Source: Pantoea agglomerans NBRC 102470
Lineage (GTDB): Bacteria > Pseudomonadota > Gammaproteobacteria > Enterobacterales > Enterobacteriaceae
Assembly: GCF_001598475.1 (NCBI RefSeq)
Contig: NZ_BCZA01000009.1
Span: 113,469 to 177,468 of the forward strand
Length of the DNA stretch: 64,000 bases
Direction of reading: 5' to 3'
A program made the position numbers and the translations under genes. Shown here one piece after another: positions 28,381 to 37,772 of the stretch. A model generated the notes under the pieces. It had not been told where the DNA came from. It did no database searches and saw only the letters and a list, made by a program, of their open reading frames with translations. Every line of letters begins with the position of its first letter. Positions within the stretch are counted from its first letter, which is position 1.

Positions 28381-29280
28381 CTAACCACGCATCTCCCATG
28401 CAGCCACCCGTTCAATAAACATCTGCGCCAGGGCAGTAATGGCGCTGTTGCCGGGTAGTCTTTCTTCATTGATATACATCACCAGCGAACTACTGCGTCG
28501 GCGGCCCTGCAGCAGCGGCAGGGGACGGAGCTCACCGCTCTCTAACAGCGCGGCGATATTCTGTTCCGGCAGCCAGCCATAACCTAACTGATGCTGGACC
28601 GCTTCAATGGCTGCCGACAGCGTCGTGAATGACCAGTTCTCCGCCTGATCGCCATTGACCTCCGACTGCTGCTGTTGCTGACGATCCAGAATGGTAATGC
28701 AGGGCCAGCGTGCCAGCGTAGCAGCACTAAGCGGGGCGGATTCGCGGTGCAGCGGGTGGTCGCGATGGGCGACGGCGACGAAATCGACACTCATCAGGCT
28801 TTCGCCTGCTAACGGCGTGTCGCCATATTGTGCCACCAGCCAGAGATCAGCCTGATTTTCCGCCAGTCTGTCAGGCGTTTCGCTTCGGACGATTTCGCTA
28901 AACCAGATGCGGACATGCGGATAGCGTTGCTGAAAGGTCTGAAGCACATCGAATAGCAAGGGTTTGGGCAGAGTCGCATCGACCATCAGATCGATGCGCG
29001 AACGCTCGCCGCGTTGCAGTGCACTGGCCTGCGCCTCAAGCGCGCCGAATCCCTCCAGCAGCGGACGCACCTGTGCCAGCAACTGATGTCCCTCTGCACT
29101 CAGGACAGCGCGGCGGCCCTCCTGCTGAAGCAGGGTCAAACCCAGCCGCTGCTGTAACAGGCTCAGCTGATAACTCAGTGATGACTGGCTGCGATTGTTC
29201 TTCTCCGCTGCCAGCGCAAAACTCCCCTCATTCACTACTGCTTCGAGCAGATACCACTGTTCGAGTGTTGTCTTGTACAT
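28381..29280 (-). CDS. LysR-family regulator, probable activator of padC
   Basis: A 299-residue LysR-type regulator. The N-terminal helix-turn-helix runs through GSFALAAEKNNRSQSSLSYQ and the effector domain spans about residues 90-295. It is divergent from padC across 105 bp, the usual position for a LysR regulator and its target. It therefore probably senses p-coumarate or ferulate; that is inference from context. The ATG at 29280 is preferred over a GTG two codons upstream, since GAGTGAG immediately precedes it. Confidence 0.88.
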   Translation of the reverse strand: MYKTTLEQWYLLEAVVNEGSFALAAEKNNRSQSSLSYQLSLLQQRLGLTLLQQEGRRAVLSAEGHQLLAQVRPLLEGFGALEAQASALQRGERSRIDLMVDATLPKPLLFDVLQTFQQRYPHVRIWFSEIVRSETPDRLAENQADLWLVAQYGDTPLAGESLMSVDFVAVAHRDHPLHRESAPLSAATLARWPCITILDRQQQQQSEVNGDQAENWSFTTLSAAIEAVQHQLGYGWLPEQNIAALLESGELRPLPLLQGRRRSSSLVMYINEERLPGNSAITALAQMFIERVAAWEMRG

Positions 29281-29385
29281 GCTCACTCATCTAAAAATTA
29301 AATTATTTAGTGCTAAAAATAGCGTTATTCATCGGTTTTGTAACGAGCAATAATCTCCTCAAGGAAAACAAATGAGGAATTAACC
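29281..29385. promoter_or_regulatory. Divergent LysR-padC control region
   Basis: The interrupted palindrome at 29291-29310 (CTAAAAATTAAATTATTTAG) has CTAAA/TTTAG ends and fits the size and AT-rich T-N11-A style of LysR sites. A second CTAAAAATAG starts at 29313. The padC ribosome binding site is GAGGAA near 29374. Promoters for both genes must lie here. Confidence 0.5.
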
Positions 29386-29895
29386 ATGAGCACTTTCGAT
29401 AAACATGACCTGTCTGGCATCGTCGGCAAACATCTGGTTTACACTTATGACAACGGCTGGAATTACGAGCTCTACATTAAAAATGCCAGCACCATCGACT
29501 ATCGCATTCACAGCGGTATGGTCGGTAATCGCTGGGTTAAAAATCAGCATGTCTATGTCGTCCGTCTGGCGCAGGATGTCTATAAAGTTTCCTGGACTGA
29601 ACCAACCGGAACCGATGTCAGCCTGGCCGTTAATCTGGCTGATAAAATTTTCCACGGCACCATCTTCTTCCCGCGCTGGGTAATGAATAATCCGGAAAAA
29701 ACCGTCTGCTTCCAGAATGATCATCTGGAAGAGATGGCAAAATTCCGCGAAGCGGGTCCGGCTTATCCAACCGAAGTGATTGATGAGTTCGCAACGCTGA
29801 CCGTAATCCGTGATGTGGGTGAAAATAACGAAAGCGTGATCGACTGTCCGCCTGACCAGTTGCCCGCCAATTTTCCGGAAAATCTGAAAAATTAA
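29386..29895 (+). CDS. padC: Phenolic acid decarboxylase
   Basis: PadC removes the carboxyl group from p-coumaric, ferulic and caffeic acids to give vinylphenols, detoxifying plant hydroxycinnamates. The 169-residue protein aligns with Bacillus PAD (161) with an eight-residue N-terminal offset. HLVYTYDNGW, TIDYRIHSGMV, YKVSWTEPTGTDVSL and TIFFPRWV are conserved. The substrate-binding and catalytic residues correspond to Tyr19, Tyr21, Arg49 and Glu72. A divergent LysR gene is the likely regulator. The pair is accessory compared with E. coli and suits a plant-associated lifestyle. Confidence 0.95.
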   Translation: MSTFDKHDLSGIVGKHLVYTYDNGWNYELYIKNASTIDYRIHSGMVGNRWVKNQHVYVVRLAQDVYKVSWTEPTGTDVSLAVNLADKIFHGTIFFPRWVMNNPEKTVCFQNDHLEEMAKFREAGPAYPTEVIDEFATLTVIRDVGENNESVIDCPPDQLPANFPENLKN

Positions 29896-29902
29896 GCATG
29901 CA

Positions 29903-29929
29903 CAGAAGAGGTCATGACGACCTCTTCTG
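29903..29929 (+). terminator. Hairpin downstream of padC
   Basis: CAGAAGAGGTC, loop ATGAC, GACCTCTTCTG: eleven perfect base pairs starting eight bases after the padC stop. There is no T-run, so it may protect the 3' end or stop transcription with Rho. Confidence 0.6.
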
Positions 29930-30448
29930 AATAGCAGTTTCTGTCTTGTAGCTTCTGACGTGTAACTTGCGAGGATGAAAAAGAGATTTACCGACCAGGG
30001 TTTTATCAGTAGTAATCAGCAGGACAGATTCGGTGTCAGTTGCATCAGGCTGATTTCCGGCCTGGTGTTGTTATCCTCCTGAGCTCAACTCCGCTGTACC
30101 CCATAAACACGCCGGCTTCTATTCCTGCCAGTTATCTATTTCCCTGAATCACTTCGCTAAAGCCACGGCAAAACTGACATAAACCTGCAGCCATTTGTGT
30201 GGAATGCGGTACGCTGCAGAGAGACCCATTCAGCCGACTCAGCTGGCTGATGCAGGGAGTTAAGCGGGCAGAATGGCCGTAGTGGATTATGTTGTATTTT
30301 TGTAAACAGATTAACAAACAGACGAAATACTGCTATTCTGCCCTCCGCGAAACCGGGCACCTCAACCTGGACGAGAAAGGGAAGATTGTTCTCCATAAGT
30401 GAGCAAGGTGGTCGGAAAGCCCTACATAATGAGAGCGAGGATAACGTC
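29930..30448 (+). promoter_or_regulatory. Noncoding region and acnB promoter area
   Basis: About 520 bp with no credible gene. Near the 3' end is the symmetric element TTTGT-N10-ACAAA around 30299-30318. It is followed by TGCTATTCT, an extended -10-like sequence. E. coli acnB is controlled by CRP, ArcA, Cra and Fis; which of these binds here cannot be decided by eye. Confidence 0.35.
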
Positions 30449-33046
30449 GTGCTAGAAGAATACCGTAAGCACGTTGCCGAGCGTGCTGCCCAGGGAATTG
30501 TACCTAAGCCTTTAGAGGCTTCCCAAATGGCCGCGCTGGTTGAACTGCTAAAAAATCCACCTGCGGGTGAAGAAGAATTTTTGATCGATTTATTGGTCAA
30601 CCGCGTCCCACCTGGCGTCGATGAAGCGGCGTATGTCAAAGCCGGTTTCCTGGCGGCTGTCGCCAAAGGCGAAGCAACCTCTCCTCTGATATCTTCTGAA
30701 AAAGCGGTTGAACTGCTTGGCACCATGCAGGGCGGTTACAATATTCATCCGCTGATTGAGGCGCTGGACGATAGCAAACTGGCTCCGATTGCCGCGAAAG
30801 CCCTTTCACACACGCTGCTGATGTTCGACAACTTCTATGATGTCGAAGAGAAAGCGAAAGCGGGTAATGAATACGCGAAGCAGGTGATGCAATCCTGGGC
30901 AGATGCGGAATGGTATCTGTCACGGCCTGAACTGGCAGAGAAGATCACGGTTACAGTGTTTAAAGTCACTGGCGAAACCAACACCGACGATCTCTCTCCG
31001 GCCCAGGATGCCTGGTCACGTCCAGACATTCCTCTGCACGCCCTGGCGATGCTGAAAAATGCCCGTGAAGGCATTGAGCCTGATGACGCGGGCAATATCG
31101 GCCCGATCAAACAGATCGAAGCTCTGAAGACCAAAGGTTTCCCGCTGGCGTATGTCGGTGATGTTGTCGGAACCGGTTCTTCACGTAAATCCGCCACCAA
31201 CTCGGTGCTGTGGTTTATGGGCGACGACATCCCGAACGTGCCAAATAAAAAAGGCGGCGGCGTGGTGCTGGGCAGCAAAATTGCACCCATCTTCTTCAAC
31301 ACCATGGAAGATGCGGGCGCACTGCCCATTGAAGTGGACGTAAACAACCTGAACATGGGCGATGTGATCGACATCTATCCATTCAAAGGCGAAGTCCGCA
31401 ACCACGAAACCAATGAGCTGCTGGCCAGCTTCGAGCTCAAAACCGAAGTAGTGATTGACGAAGTGCGCGCCGGTGGCCGTATTCCGCTGATCATCGGTCG
31501 CGGTCTGACCACCAAAGCGCGCGAGTCGCTGGGTCTGCCGCACAGCACCGTATTCCGTCAGGCGAAAGATGTCGCGGAGAGCACCCGTGGTTTCTCGCTG
31601 GCGCAGAAAATGGTTGGCCGCGCCTGTGGCGTGACCGGTGTTCGTCCTGGCGCCTATTGCGAACCTAAGATGACCTCGGTTGGCTCGCAGGATACCACCG
31701 GCCCGATGACCCGTGACGAGCTGAAAGATCTGGCTTGCCTGGGCTTTTCGACCGATCTGGTGATGCAGTCGTTCTGTCACACCGCCGCGTATCCGAAGCC
31801 GGTGGATGTGAGCACGCACCATACGCTGCCAGACTTCATCATGAACCGCGGTGGTGTGTCACTGCGTCCGGGTGACGGCATTATCCACAGCTGGCTGAAC
31901 CGTATGCTGCTGCCGGATACCGTCGGTACCGGTGGTGACTCGCACACCCGTTTCCCTATCGGCATCTCTTTCCCGGCGGGTTCAGGCCTGGTGGCGTTTG
32001 CCGCCGCGACTGGCGTAATGCCGCTCGACATGCCGGAATCGGTTCTGGTGCGCTTCAAAGGTAAGATGGAGCCGGGCATTACCCTGCGCGATCTGGTTCA
32101 CGCCATTCCGCTGTATGCCATCAAACAGGGTCTGCTGACCGTTGAGAAGAAAGGTAAGAAAAACATCTTCTCTGGTCGCATCCTGGAGATTGAAGGTCTG
32201 CCGGATCTGAAAGTCGAGCAGGCGTTTGAGTTGTCCGATGCGTCAGCAGAACGTTCCGCTGCGGGCTGTACCATCAAGCTGGATAAAGCGCCGATTATCG
32301 AATACCTCAGCTCTAACATCGTGCTGCTGAAGTGGATGATCGCAGAAGGCTACGGCGATCGTCGTACGCTGGAGCGTCGCATTGAAGGTATGGAGAAATG
32401 GCTGGCCGATCCTCAGTTGCTTGAGCCGGATGCCGATGCTGAATATGCCGCCGTGATCGAAATCGATCTGGCTGAAATCAAAGAGCCAATCCTCTGTGCG
32501 CCAAACGATCCGGACGATGCACGTCTGCTCTCTGACGTTCAGGGTGAGAAGATCGACGAAGTGTTTATCGGCTCATGCATGACCAACATTGGTCACTTCC
32601 GTGCTGCGGGTAAACTGCTGGATAGCCACAAAGGCCAGCTGCCAACCCGTCTGTGGGTGGCACCGCCAACCAAGATGGATGCGGCACAGCTGACCGAAGA
32701 AGGCTACTACAGCGTATTCGGCAAAAGCGGTGCGCGTATCGAGATCCCGGGCTGTTCACTCTGCATGGGTAACCAGGCACGTGTTGCAGATGGTTCGACG
32801 GTGGTCTCGACTTCGACCCGTAACTTCCCGAACCGTCTGGGTAACGGCGCTAACGTCTACCTGGCGTCAGCGGAGCTGGCTGCGGTCGCGTCTCTGCTTG
32901 GCAAACTGCCAACGCCGGATGAGTATCAGCAATTCATGGCGCAGGTCGATAAAACGGCCAGCGACACGTATCGCTATCTCAACTTCGACCAGCTGACGCA
33001 GTACACCGACAAAGCTGATGGTGTGATTTTCCAGACCGCGGTCTGA
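30449..33046 (+). CDS. acnB: Aconitate hydratase B AcnB
   Basis: AcnB interconverts citrate and isocitrate in the TCA cycle and also acts on 2-methylaconitate. It is the main exponential-phase aconitase. The GTG start at 30449 gives 865 residues, exactly E. coli AcnB, beginning (V)[15 protein letters not shown]. An AGG eight bases upstream supports it, and the upstream frame is unconserved. The N-terminal HEAT-like domain precedes the swivel domain, the reverse of AcnA. Iron-sulfur cysteines lie in [10 protein letters not shown] and [14 protein letters not shown] strong terminator follows. Confidence 0.98.
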   Translation: MLEEYRKHVAERAAQGIVPKPLEASQMAALVELLKNPPAGEEEFLIDLLVNRVPPGVDEAAYVKAGFLAAVAKGEATSPLISSEKAVELLGTMQGGYNIHPLIEALDDSKLAPIAAKALSHTLLMFDNFYDVEEKAKAGNEYAKQVMQSWADAEWYLSRPELAEKITVTVFKVTGETNTDDLSPAQDAWSRPDIPLHALAMLKNAREGIEPDDAGNIGPIKQIEALKTKGFPLAYVGDVVGTGSSRKSATNSVLWFMGDDIPNVPNKKGGGVVLGSKIAPIFFNTMEDAGALPIEVDVNNLNMGDVIDIYPFKGEVRNHETNELLASFELKTEVVIDEVRAGGRIPLIIGRGLTTKARESLGLPHSTVFRQAKDVAESTRGFSLAQKMVGRACGVTGVRPGAYCEPKMTSVGSQDTTGPMTRDELKDLACLGFSTDLVMQSFCHTAAYPKPVDVSTHHTLPDFIMNRGGVSLRPGDGIIHSWLNRMLLPDTVGTGGDSHTRFPIGISFPAGSGLVAFAAATGVMPLDMPESVLVRFKGKMEPGITLRDLVHAIPLYAIKQGLLTVEKKGKKNIFSGRILEIEGLPDLKVEQAFELSDASAERSAAGCTIKLDKAPIIEYLSSNIVLLKWMIAEGYGDRRTLERRIEGMEKWLADPQLLEPDADAEYAAVIEIDLAEIKEPILCAPNDPDDARLLSDVQGEKIDEVFIGSCMTNIGHFRAAGKLLDSHKGQLPTRLWVAPPTKMDAAQLTEEGYYSVFGKSGARIEIPGCSLCMGNQARVADGSTVVSTSTRNFPNRLGNGANVYLASAELAAVASLLGKLPTPDEYQQFMAQVDKTASDTYRYLNFDQLTQYTDKADGVIFQTAV

Positions 33047-33070
33047 TTCTTCACCTTGCAGGCATGAATA

Positions 33071-33096
33071 AGGGGCGATGATTCGCCCCTTTTTTT
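33071..33096 (+). terminator. Rho-independent terminator of acnB
   Basis: AGGGGCGA (33071-33078), loop TGAT, TCGCCCCT (33083-33090), then a T-run to 33096. Classic intrinsic terminator. Confidence 0.92.
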
Positions 33097-33236
33097 CGTC
33101 TCAGCATGGGGTAGATAGACGATCAAAAGCTGGCTTTCGGCAGACAGCCTGTAATAATGCGCGACGTGTCACACTTTGCCGCGAGAGCAGCACGGACACT
33201 TACCAGGTGAGACGACGACGTTGAGAGGAACGGGCG

Positions 33237-33614
33237 ATGGAATATGAATTTTTACGCGATGTGACCGGACAGATTAAGGTTCGCATGTCGATGGATCATG
33301 AAGCGGTCGGCCACTGGTTCAACGAAGAGGTCAAAAACGATCCGGGATTGCTGGATGAAGTTGAAGCCGCCATTGAAGATGTCAAAGGCAGCGTACGTCA
33401 GTGGCAGCGGATCGGCAGCGAGTACACCATTCTGCTGGATGAAGAGGAGGTGATGATCCGCGCCAACCTGCTGGCTCTGGAAGATGACGGTATGGAAGAG
33501 GGGATGAACTACTATGACGAAGAGAGCCTCTCGTTCTGCGGCATTGAAGATTTTCAGCTGGTGATCGCTGCTTATCGCCAGTTTATGAACCAGTACGGCA
33601 AACCCGTACGGTAA
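33237..33614 (+). CDS. yacL: UPF0231 family protein YacL
   Basis: A 125-residue acidic protein of unknown function, conserved downstream of acnB in enterobacteria. [20 protein letters not shown] and the [20 protein letters not shown] block match E. coli YacL (120 residues). There is no signal peptide or membrane segment. The start ATG follows GGGCG within a 190 bp gap after the acnB terminator, so it should have its own promoter. Identity is secure; function is not known. Confidence 0.93.
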   Translation: MEYEFLRDVTGQIKVRMSMDHEAVGHWFNEEVKNDPGLLDEVEAAIEDVKGSVRQWQRIGSEYTILLDEEEVMIRANLLALEDDGMEEGMNYYDEESLSFCGIEDFQLVIAAYRQFMNQYGKPVR

Positions 33615-33969
33615 GACAGTAAGGCAATCCTTTACGGTTATAAGGCCGGGCGAACTCAGCAGCCCGGCTGCGCATCATGCCGATCATCGCCGATGTGGTG
33701 GCTACATACTGAATGCGTCCCATAGCCGTTCGGCTGCCCAGAAGCCCAATACTGTCGCCAGCCCCACCGGGGCGTAAAATAATTTACAGCGGCCACATGC
33801 AGTTGCCATAAGCGTGTGCGGGCGTTCAGAACCAGCTTCCCCAGCAGCGCGGGATTACGCTGGCGCTGACCTCCGCCTGAACAGAACGCGCCGTGTTGCT
33901 CTGACCTGATCAGCAGGACGAGAGCAGCACCGCGCGTTTATTTTTATCTCTCGCCGTTAAAACGCGCCG
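33615..33969. other. Noncoding region between yacL and the GH28 gene
   Basis: These 355 bp hold no intact gene. A stem GCCGGGC (33645-33651) / GCCCGGC (33662-33668) lies after yacL and may end its transcript. The rest is GC-rich and open only in short pieces on both strands, which may be debris of a lost gene. At the right edge, ACGCGC (33962-33967) / GCGCGT (33975-33980) spans the GH28 stop and could serve as a weak leftward terminator. Confidence 0.4.
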
Positions 33970-35262
33970 TTAACGCGCGTAGGTATCATTTTCTTCACGC
34001 GTAATCGCGGGTGCGTCCACCGTAACCCGTTCAAACCTCAGATTATTTACGCCCGCTATTTTGCCAAACTCCTGCGCCTGCAGCGTGATATCGCTGAAAC
34101 TCAGCTGCTCAATCGGATTTTCCGGCGTGCCTTCAATAAAGAAGGCGCGGGAAAAGGTCGTGGGCTGAGTCAGGCTGCTGCTGATATGGCTGATGCGGAT
34201 ATTCTCTACTCTCGTCAGCCCGGCATCGCCCGTGACGCCCGCGGCCAGCTTACGCCAGTACGATGGCTGTTCTGTGTCGGCAGGCTGCTCGCTGTAGCTG
34301 TATTGCGGGAACCAGTTCAGCTGCAGCATAAACGGATAGCCGACATCTTCCATTATGAGATGGCGAACAATGATGTTTTTAATCCAGCCGCCGCGATTGC
34401 GGGCTGACTTGATGCGGAAGCCGACGCCGGTGCCGGAGAAGCGGTTATGTTCGATGATGACATTTTCGATACCGCCAGAGGTTTCGCTGCCCAGGGTGAT
34501 GCCCGAGCCTTTCAGCAATGTGCAGTCGCGAATAATAATATCGCGCGCGGTTCTGGCCAGCTGTTGCGCTTCTGCGCCGCGCCCCGATTTTACGCAGATA
34601 TTGTCGTCATTACAGGAGACCGTACAGCCCTCAACGCGAACTAACTGACTGGAGTCGATATCAATACCGTCAGTGCTGGGGCCGGTGGCGTTCATCACAT
34701 TGAGTCTCTGCAAATTCACCTGTTTCGAGTAACAGACGTGCAGGTTCCAGAAGCCGGAATCCTTTGAGGTAAAGTCCTGCAGCGTCACGCATTCGCTCTG
34801 ATAAACCACCAGATTACGCGGGCGCCTGCAGTCGTAATCCACCACCCAGCGCAGCCCGCGGCGGGTATAGTCCGCCAGCATTCCGCTGTTTTCATCGTCG
34901 CCCCAGAACTTATGCCACCAGACCGCGCCCTGGCCATCGAGAGTGCCGCTGCCGCAGACGGTGACATTGCGACACTGATTGATGTTAAGCATTGCTGTGG
35001 GCCAGACCATATCAATCCCCGCCACGCGGGTAGCGATTTCCGGATAATCCTCCAGCTGCTGGCTGCCGAGCAATACGGCATCTTTTGCCAGCTCCAGCGT
35101 CATCTTACTTTTCAAAAACAGCGCGCCAGTCAGAAAGCGGCCTGCCGGGATTAGCACCGTGTCGCCTTCTGCTGCGCTGTCGATCGCGCGCTGTATCGCC
35201 TGAGTGGAAAGTGAGGTGGCGTCCGGGACGGCATCGAAATCAATGATGTTAATTCTTGCCAT
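33970..35262 (-). CDS. Glycoside hydrolase family 28 (polygalacturonase superfamily)
   Basis: A 430-residue right-handed beta-helix enzyme of the pectin-degrading family 28. The N-terminus MARINIIDFDAVPDATSLST lacks a signal peptide, so a cytoplasmic role on imported oligogalacturonides or rhamnogalacturonan fragments is likely. Family motifs are partly altered. NTD is STD (196-198), the catalytic DD pair is present (219-220), the usual GHG is GSG (252-254), and RIK is present (283-285). The missing histidine argues against a classic endopolygalacturonase. No neighbouring transporter or pectin genes are seen. Confidence 0.85.
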   Translation of the reverse strand: MARINIIDFDAVPDATSLSTQAIQRAIDSAAEGDTVLIPAGRFLTGALFLKSKMTLELAKDAVLLGSQQLEDYPEIATRVAGIDMVWPTAMLNINQCRNVTVCGSGTLDGQGAVWWHKFWGDDENSGMLADYTRRGLRWVVDYDCRRPRNLVVYQSECVTLQDFTSKDSGFWNLHVCYSKQVNLQRLNVMNATGPSTDGIDIDSSQLVRVEGCTVSCNDDNICVKSGRGAEAQQLARTARDIIIRDCTLLKGSGITLGSETSGGIENVIIEHNRFSGTGVGFRIKSARNRGGWIKNIIVRHLIMEDVGYPFMLQLNWFPQYSYSEQPADTEQPSYWRKLAAGVTGDAGLTRVENIRISHISSSLTQPTTFSRAFFIEGTPENPIEQLSFSDITLQAQEFGKIAGVNNLRFERVTVDAPAITREENDTYAR

Positions 35263-35439
35263 TTTTTTTGCCTGTCGTGGATTAAGAAATAAGCGTTCAG
35301 CGCTGAAAGTAGCACGCCCGGACAGGAAAATTATTGCTGGCGATCAGGGAATTCCGGCGGTTGCCGTGATGAAAAAGCAGGGGGAACAAGAGGGAAGGAG
35401 ACGCGCAGGTTATGAGCTATAACGCTGCGCGCCTGATAA

Positions 35440-36249
35440 TCAGAGGGTCTTCAGGCCCACTGAGGGGATATTTCTGCCGTAGTAGATCTCGCGCATCTCT
35501 TTCCAGAGCAGATCGGTAATGCGCTTGTGCTCCTGCGGAGTGAGATCTTCCGGGCGGGTGTTAAACAGGTAGTGTTTAAGGTCGAACTCTTTCAGCAACA
35601 TCTTGGTATGGAAGATGTTTTCCTGATAGACATTCACATCCACCATGTCATACATCGCTTTCATATCTTCAGACATGAAGTTCTGAATCGAATTGATCTC
35701 GTGATCGATGAAGTGCTTCATCCCTTTCACGTCACGGGTAAAACCGCGCACCCGGTAATCGACGGTGACAATATCGGACTCCAGCTGGTGGATCAGATAG
35801 TTCAGCGCTTTTAGTGGCGAAATGACGCCACAGGTGGAGACTTCAATGTCCGCACGGAAGGTGCACAGGCCGCCTGCCGGATGGCTCTCCGGATAGGTGT
35901 GCACGCAGATATGACTTTTATCGAGATGAGCCACCACCGAGTTGGGCAGCGGACCGGGGTGCTCTGAGTTATCGATATCTTTCGGATCGATAGGCTCTTC
36001 GCTGACCAGAATCGTGACGCTGGCTCCCTGCGGTTCATAATCCTGGCGCGCAATGTTGAGCACGTTAGCCCCGATAATGGAGCAGGTCTCAGTCAGGATT
36101 TCCGTCAGACGGTTAGCGTTATATTGTTCGTCAATGTAGGCGATGTAACCATCGCGTTCAGCTTCAGTATTCGCATAGCAAATATCGTAAATACAAAAAC
36201 TCAGGCTTTTCGTCAGGTTGTTGAAGCCATGTAGTTTTAGCTTTTGCAA
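35440..36249 (-). CDS. speD: S-adenosylmethionine decarboxylase proenzyme SpeD (TTG start)
   Basis: SpeD makes decarboxylated SAM, the aminopropyl donor for spermidine. The proenzyme self-cleaves at Lys111-Ser112 ([15 protein letters not shown]) to generate the pyruvoyl group. The 269-residue protein starts (M)[17 protein letters not shown], matching E. coli. The start codon is TTG at 36249, compensated by a long purine site AAGGGGGTG seven bases upstream. It follows speE by 28 bp on the same strand, the speED operon. It is a few residues longer than E. coli SpeD at the C-terminus. Confidence 0.96.
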   Translation of the reverse strand: MQKLKLHGFNNLTKSLSFCIYDICYANTEAERDGYIAYIDEQYNANRLTEILTETCSIIGANVLNIARQDYEPQGASVTILVSEEPIDPKDIDNSEHPGPLPNSVVAHLDKSHICVHTYPESHPAGGLCTFRADIEVSTCGVISPLKALNYLIHQLESDIVTVDYRVRGFTRDVKGMKHFIDHEINSIQNFMSEDMKAMYDMVDVNVYQENIFHTKMLLKEFDLKHYLFNTRPEDLTPQEHKRITDLLWKEMREIYYGRNIPSVGLKTL

Positions 36250-36277
36250 TTTCGTTCACCCCCTTAGAAATGCACTA

Positions 36278-37141
36278 TCAGCACGCGGCAGATAACGCAT
36301 TCAACAGATATTGCGGCAGGGCAAAGCTGCCGGTATGGATTGCTGGCGTGTAATAACGGCAGGTCAGGCCAGCGGCCTCGAAACGCGCCTTTAAGGTCGC
36401 GGTGTCGAGCTGGCGCAGCGCCGGATTATCACTCGCCCAGGCAAAGGTCATAATGCCGCCGTAGTAGGTCGGAATCGCCGCCTGATAGAAACTGACGTCC
36501 GCAAAGTAATGTCCCAGCTTACGATGGCTGTTAACGGCCTCATCCTGTTGCAGGAAGCAGACGCCATTCTGCGCCACAAAGATGCCATTTTCATTAAGGG
36601 CCGCTTTGCACCCGGCATAAAATTCCGAGGTAAACAGACTCTCGCCCGGACCAATCGGATCGGTGCAGTCGGAGATAATGACATCAAACTTTTCCTGCGT
36701 CTGATTAACGAAGTTCACCCCGTCATCAATCACCAGCGTAAAGCGCGGATCGTCATAGGCACCCGCGCTGTGGTTCGGCAGATACTGGCGACAAAAGGTC
36801 ACCACGCCCGCATCGATCTCCACCATGGTAATCTTTTCGATCCCGGGATGACGTGACACTTCACGCAGCATTGCGCCGTCACCGCCACCGATAATCAGAA
36901 CGCTCTTCGCCGCGCCGTGCGCCAGCAGCGGAACGTGGGTCATCATTTCATGGTAGATAAATTCGTCGCGTTCGGTGGTCTGAACGACGCCGTCCAGCGC
37001 CATTACGCGGCCCATCGCGGCATTTTCGAAAATGATTAAATCCTGATGCGCAGTCTTCTCACGGTACAGCTCTTTATCGACCGTGAAATACTGGCCAAAA
37101 CCGGCATGAAGGGTTTCATACCACGTTTCATTGTGGGCCAT
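36278..37141 (-). CDS. speE: Spermidine synthase SpeE
   Basis: SpeE transfers the aminopropyl group from decarboxylated SAM to putrescine, giving spermidine. The 287-residue protein has the SAM-like binding loop [14 protein letters not shown], the acidic MVEIDAGVV, and the catalytic [11 protein letters not shown] segment. The ATG at 37141 is preceded by AGAGGAGA; 14 upstream in-frame residues are unconserved. It is the first gene of speED and is separated from yacC by about 100 bp. Confidence 0.97.
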   Translation of the reverse strand: MAHNETWYETLHAGFGQYFTVDKELYREKTAHQDLIIFENAAMGRVMALDGVVQTTERDEFIYHEMMTHVPLLAHGAAKSVLIIGGGDGAMLREVSRHPGIEKITMVEIDAGVVTFCRQYLPNHSAGAYDDPRFTLVIDDGVNFVNQTQEKFDVIISDCTDPIGPGESLFTSEFYAGCKAALNENGIFVAQNGVCFLQQDEAVNSHRKLGHYFADVSFYQAAIPTYYGGIMTFAWASDNPALRQLDTATLKARFEAAGLTCRYYTPAIHTGSFALPQYLLNALSAAC

Positions 37142-37243
37142 GGTGCTCTCCTCTGATGACATCGCCATGAAGATGGGCGGCATATGATAGCTAACACTGA
37201 CCGTGGTTGCACGGTCAATGTCCGGCTGCAGAGGGAAGAATCG

Positions 37244-37591
37244 TTACCTGACGTAGGCCAGCAGGCTCAGCGAATCGCGGGCCAGTGACTTGCACTTTTT
37301 GTCGTTGGTGATGGCGATGCCGCTGAGATCGCGATAGCTATCTTCACCCAGCGCTTTCATGTTGTAGTTGCTGTAGTTGCTTAAATCCCAGCGGTTCTGC
37401 TGAGCAAAAAAGACCAGCGCTTTGCGAATCTGCGCGTCCGGTAAATCCTGATAGCCACAATCATTTTTCAGATAGACGAAAACCGCCGTCAGATCGGCCA
37501 GATCTTCCGCTTCGGATTCGCTCAGGGCAAAACTGGTGGAGGAGAAGCCAAGGAGTCCCGTCAGCAGCAGGATCCTGATACTTTGCTTCAT
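37244..37591 (-). CDS. yacC: PulS/OutS-like exported protein YacC
   Basis: A 115-residue exported protein with a signal peptide (MKQSIRILLLTGLLGFSSTS, cut near FALS). It matches E. coli YacC in length and in the blocks AEDLADLTAVFVYLKNDCGY, ALVFFAQQNRWDLSNY and ALGEDSYRDLSGI. Two cysteines may form a disulfide. The family resembles type II secretion pilotins, but no secretion cluster is nearby and its role is unproven. The ATG at 37591 is chosen over an upstream TTG. It lies upstream of speE on the same strand. Confidence 0.9.
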   Translation of the reverse strand: MKQSIRILLLTGLLGFSSTSFALSESEAEDLADLTAVFVYLKNDCGYQDLPDAQIRKALVFFAQQNRWDLSNYSNYNMKALGEDSYRDLSGIAITNDKKCKSLARDSLSLLAYVR

Positions 37592-37711
37592 AGTCGTTCT
37601 CTTCAATGGATATTGCTAATGACGTTAGCACAGTTGCTCTCAGGTTTTCGATTAATTTGCCGCTGTGGGCCGCTGCACCGCCTTTTTTCGTCAGATTCGC
37701 ACGGTCAGGAC

Positions 37712-37742
37712 TTGACCTTCCCATAAGGTCAGGGTTTAGGCT
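37712..37742 (+). promoter_or_regulatory. CueR-type promoter of cueO
   Basis: A -35 TTGACC (37712-37717) and -10 TAGGCT (37737-37742) are 19 bp apart, the long spacer typical of MerR-family promoters. Between them lies a perfect inverted repeat TGACCTT (37713-37719), CCCAT, AAGGTCA (37725-37731). The ACCTTCCC half matches CueR operators. Copper-induced CueR activation of cueO is established in E. coli. Confidence 0.88.
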
Positions 37743-37772
37743 GTGCGCTCTGATGCCACAAGGATGATCACC

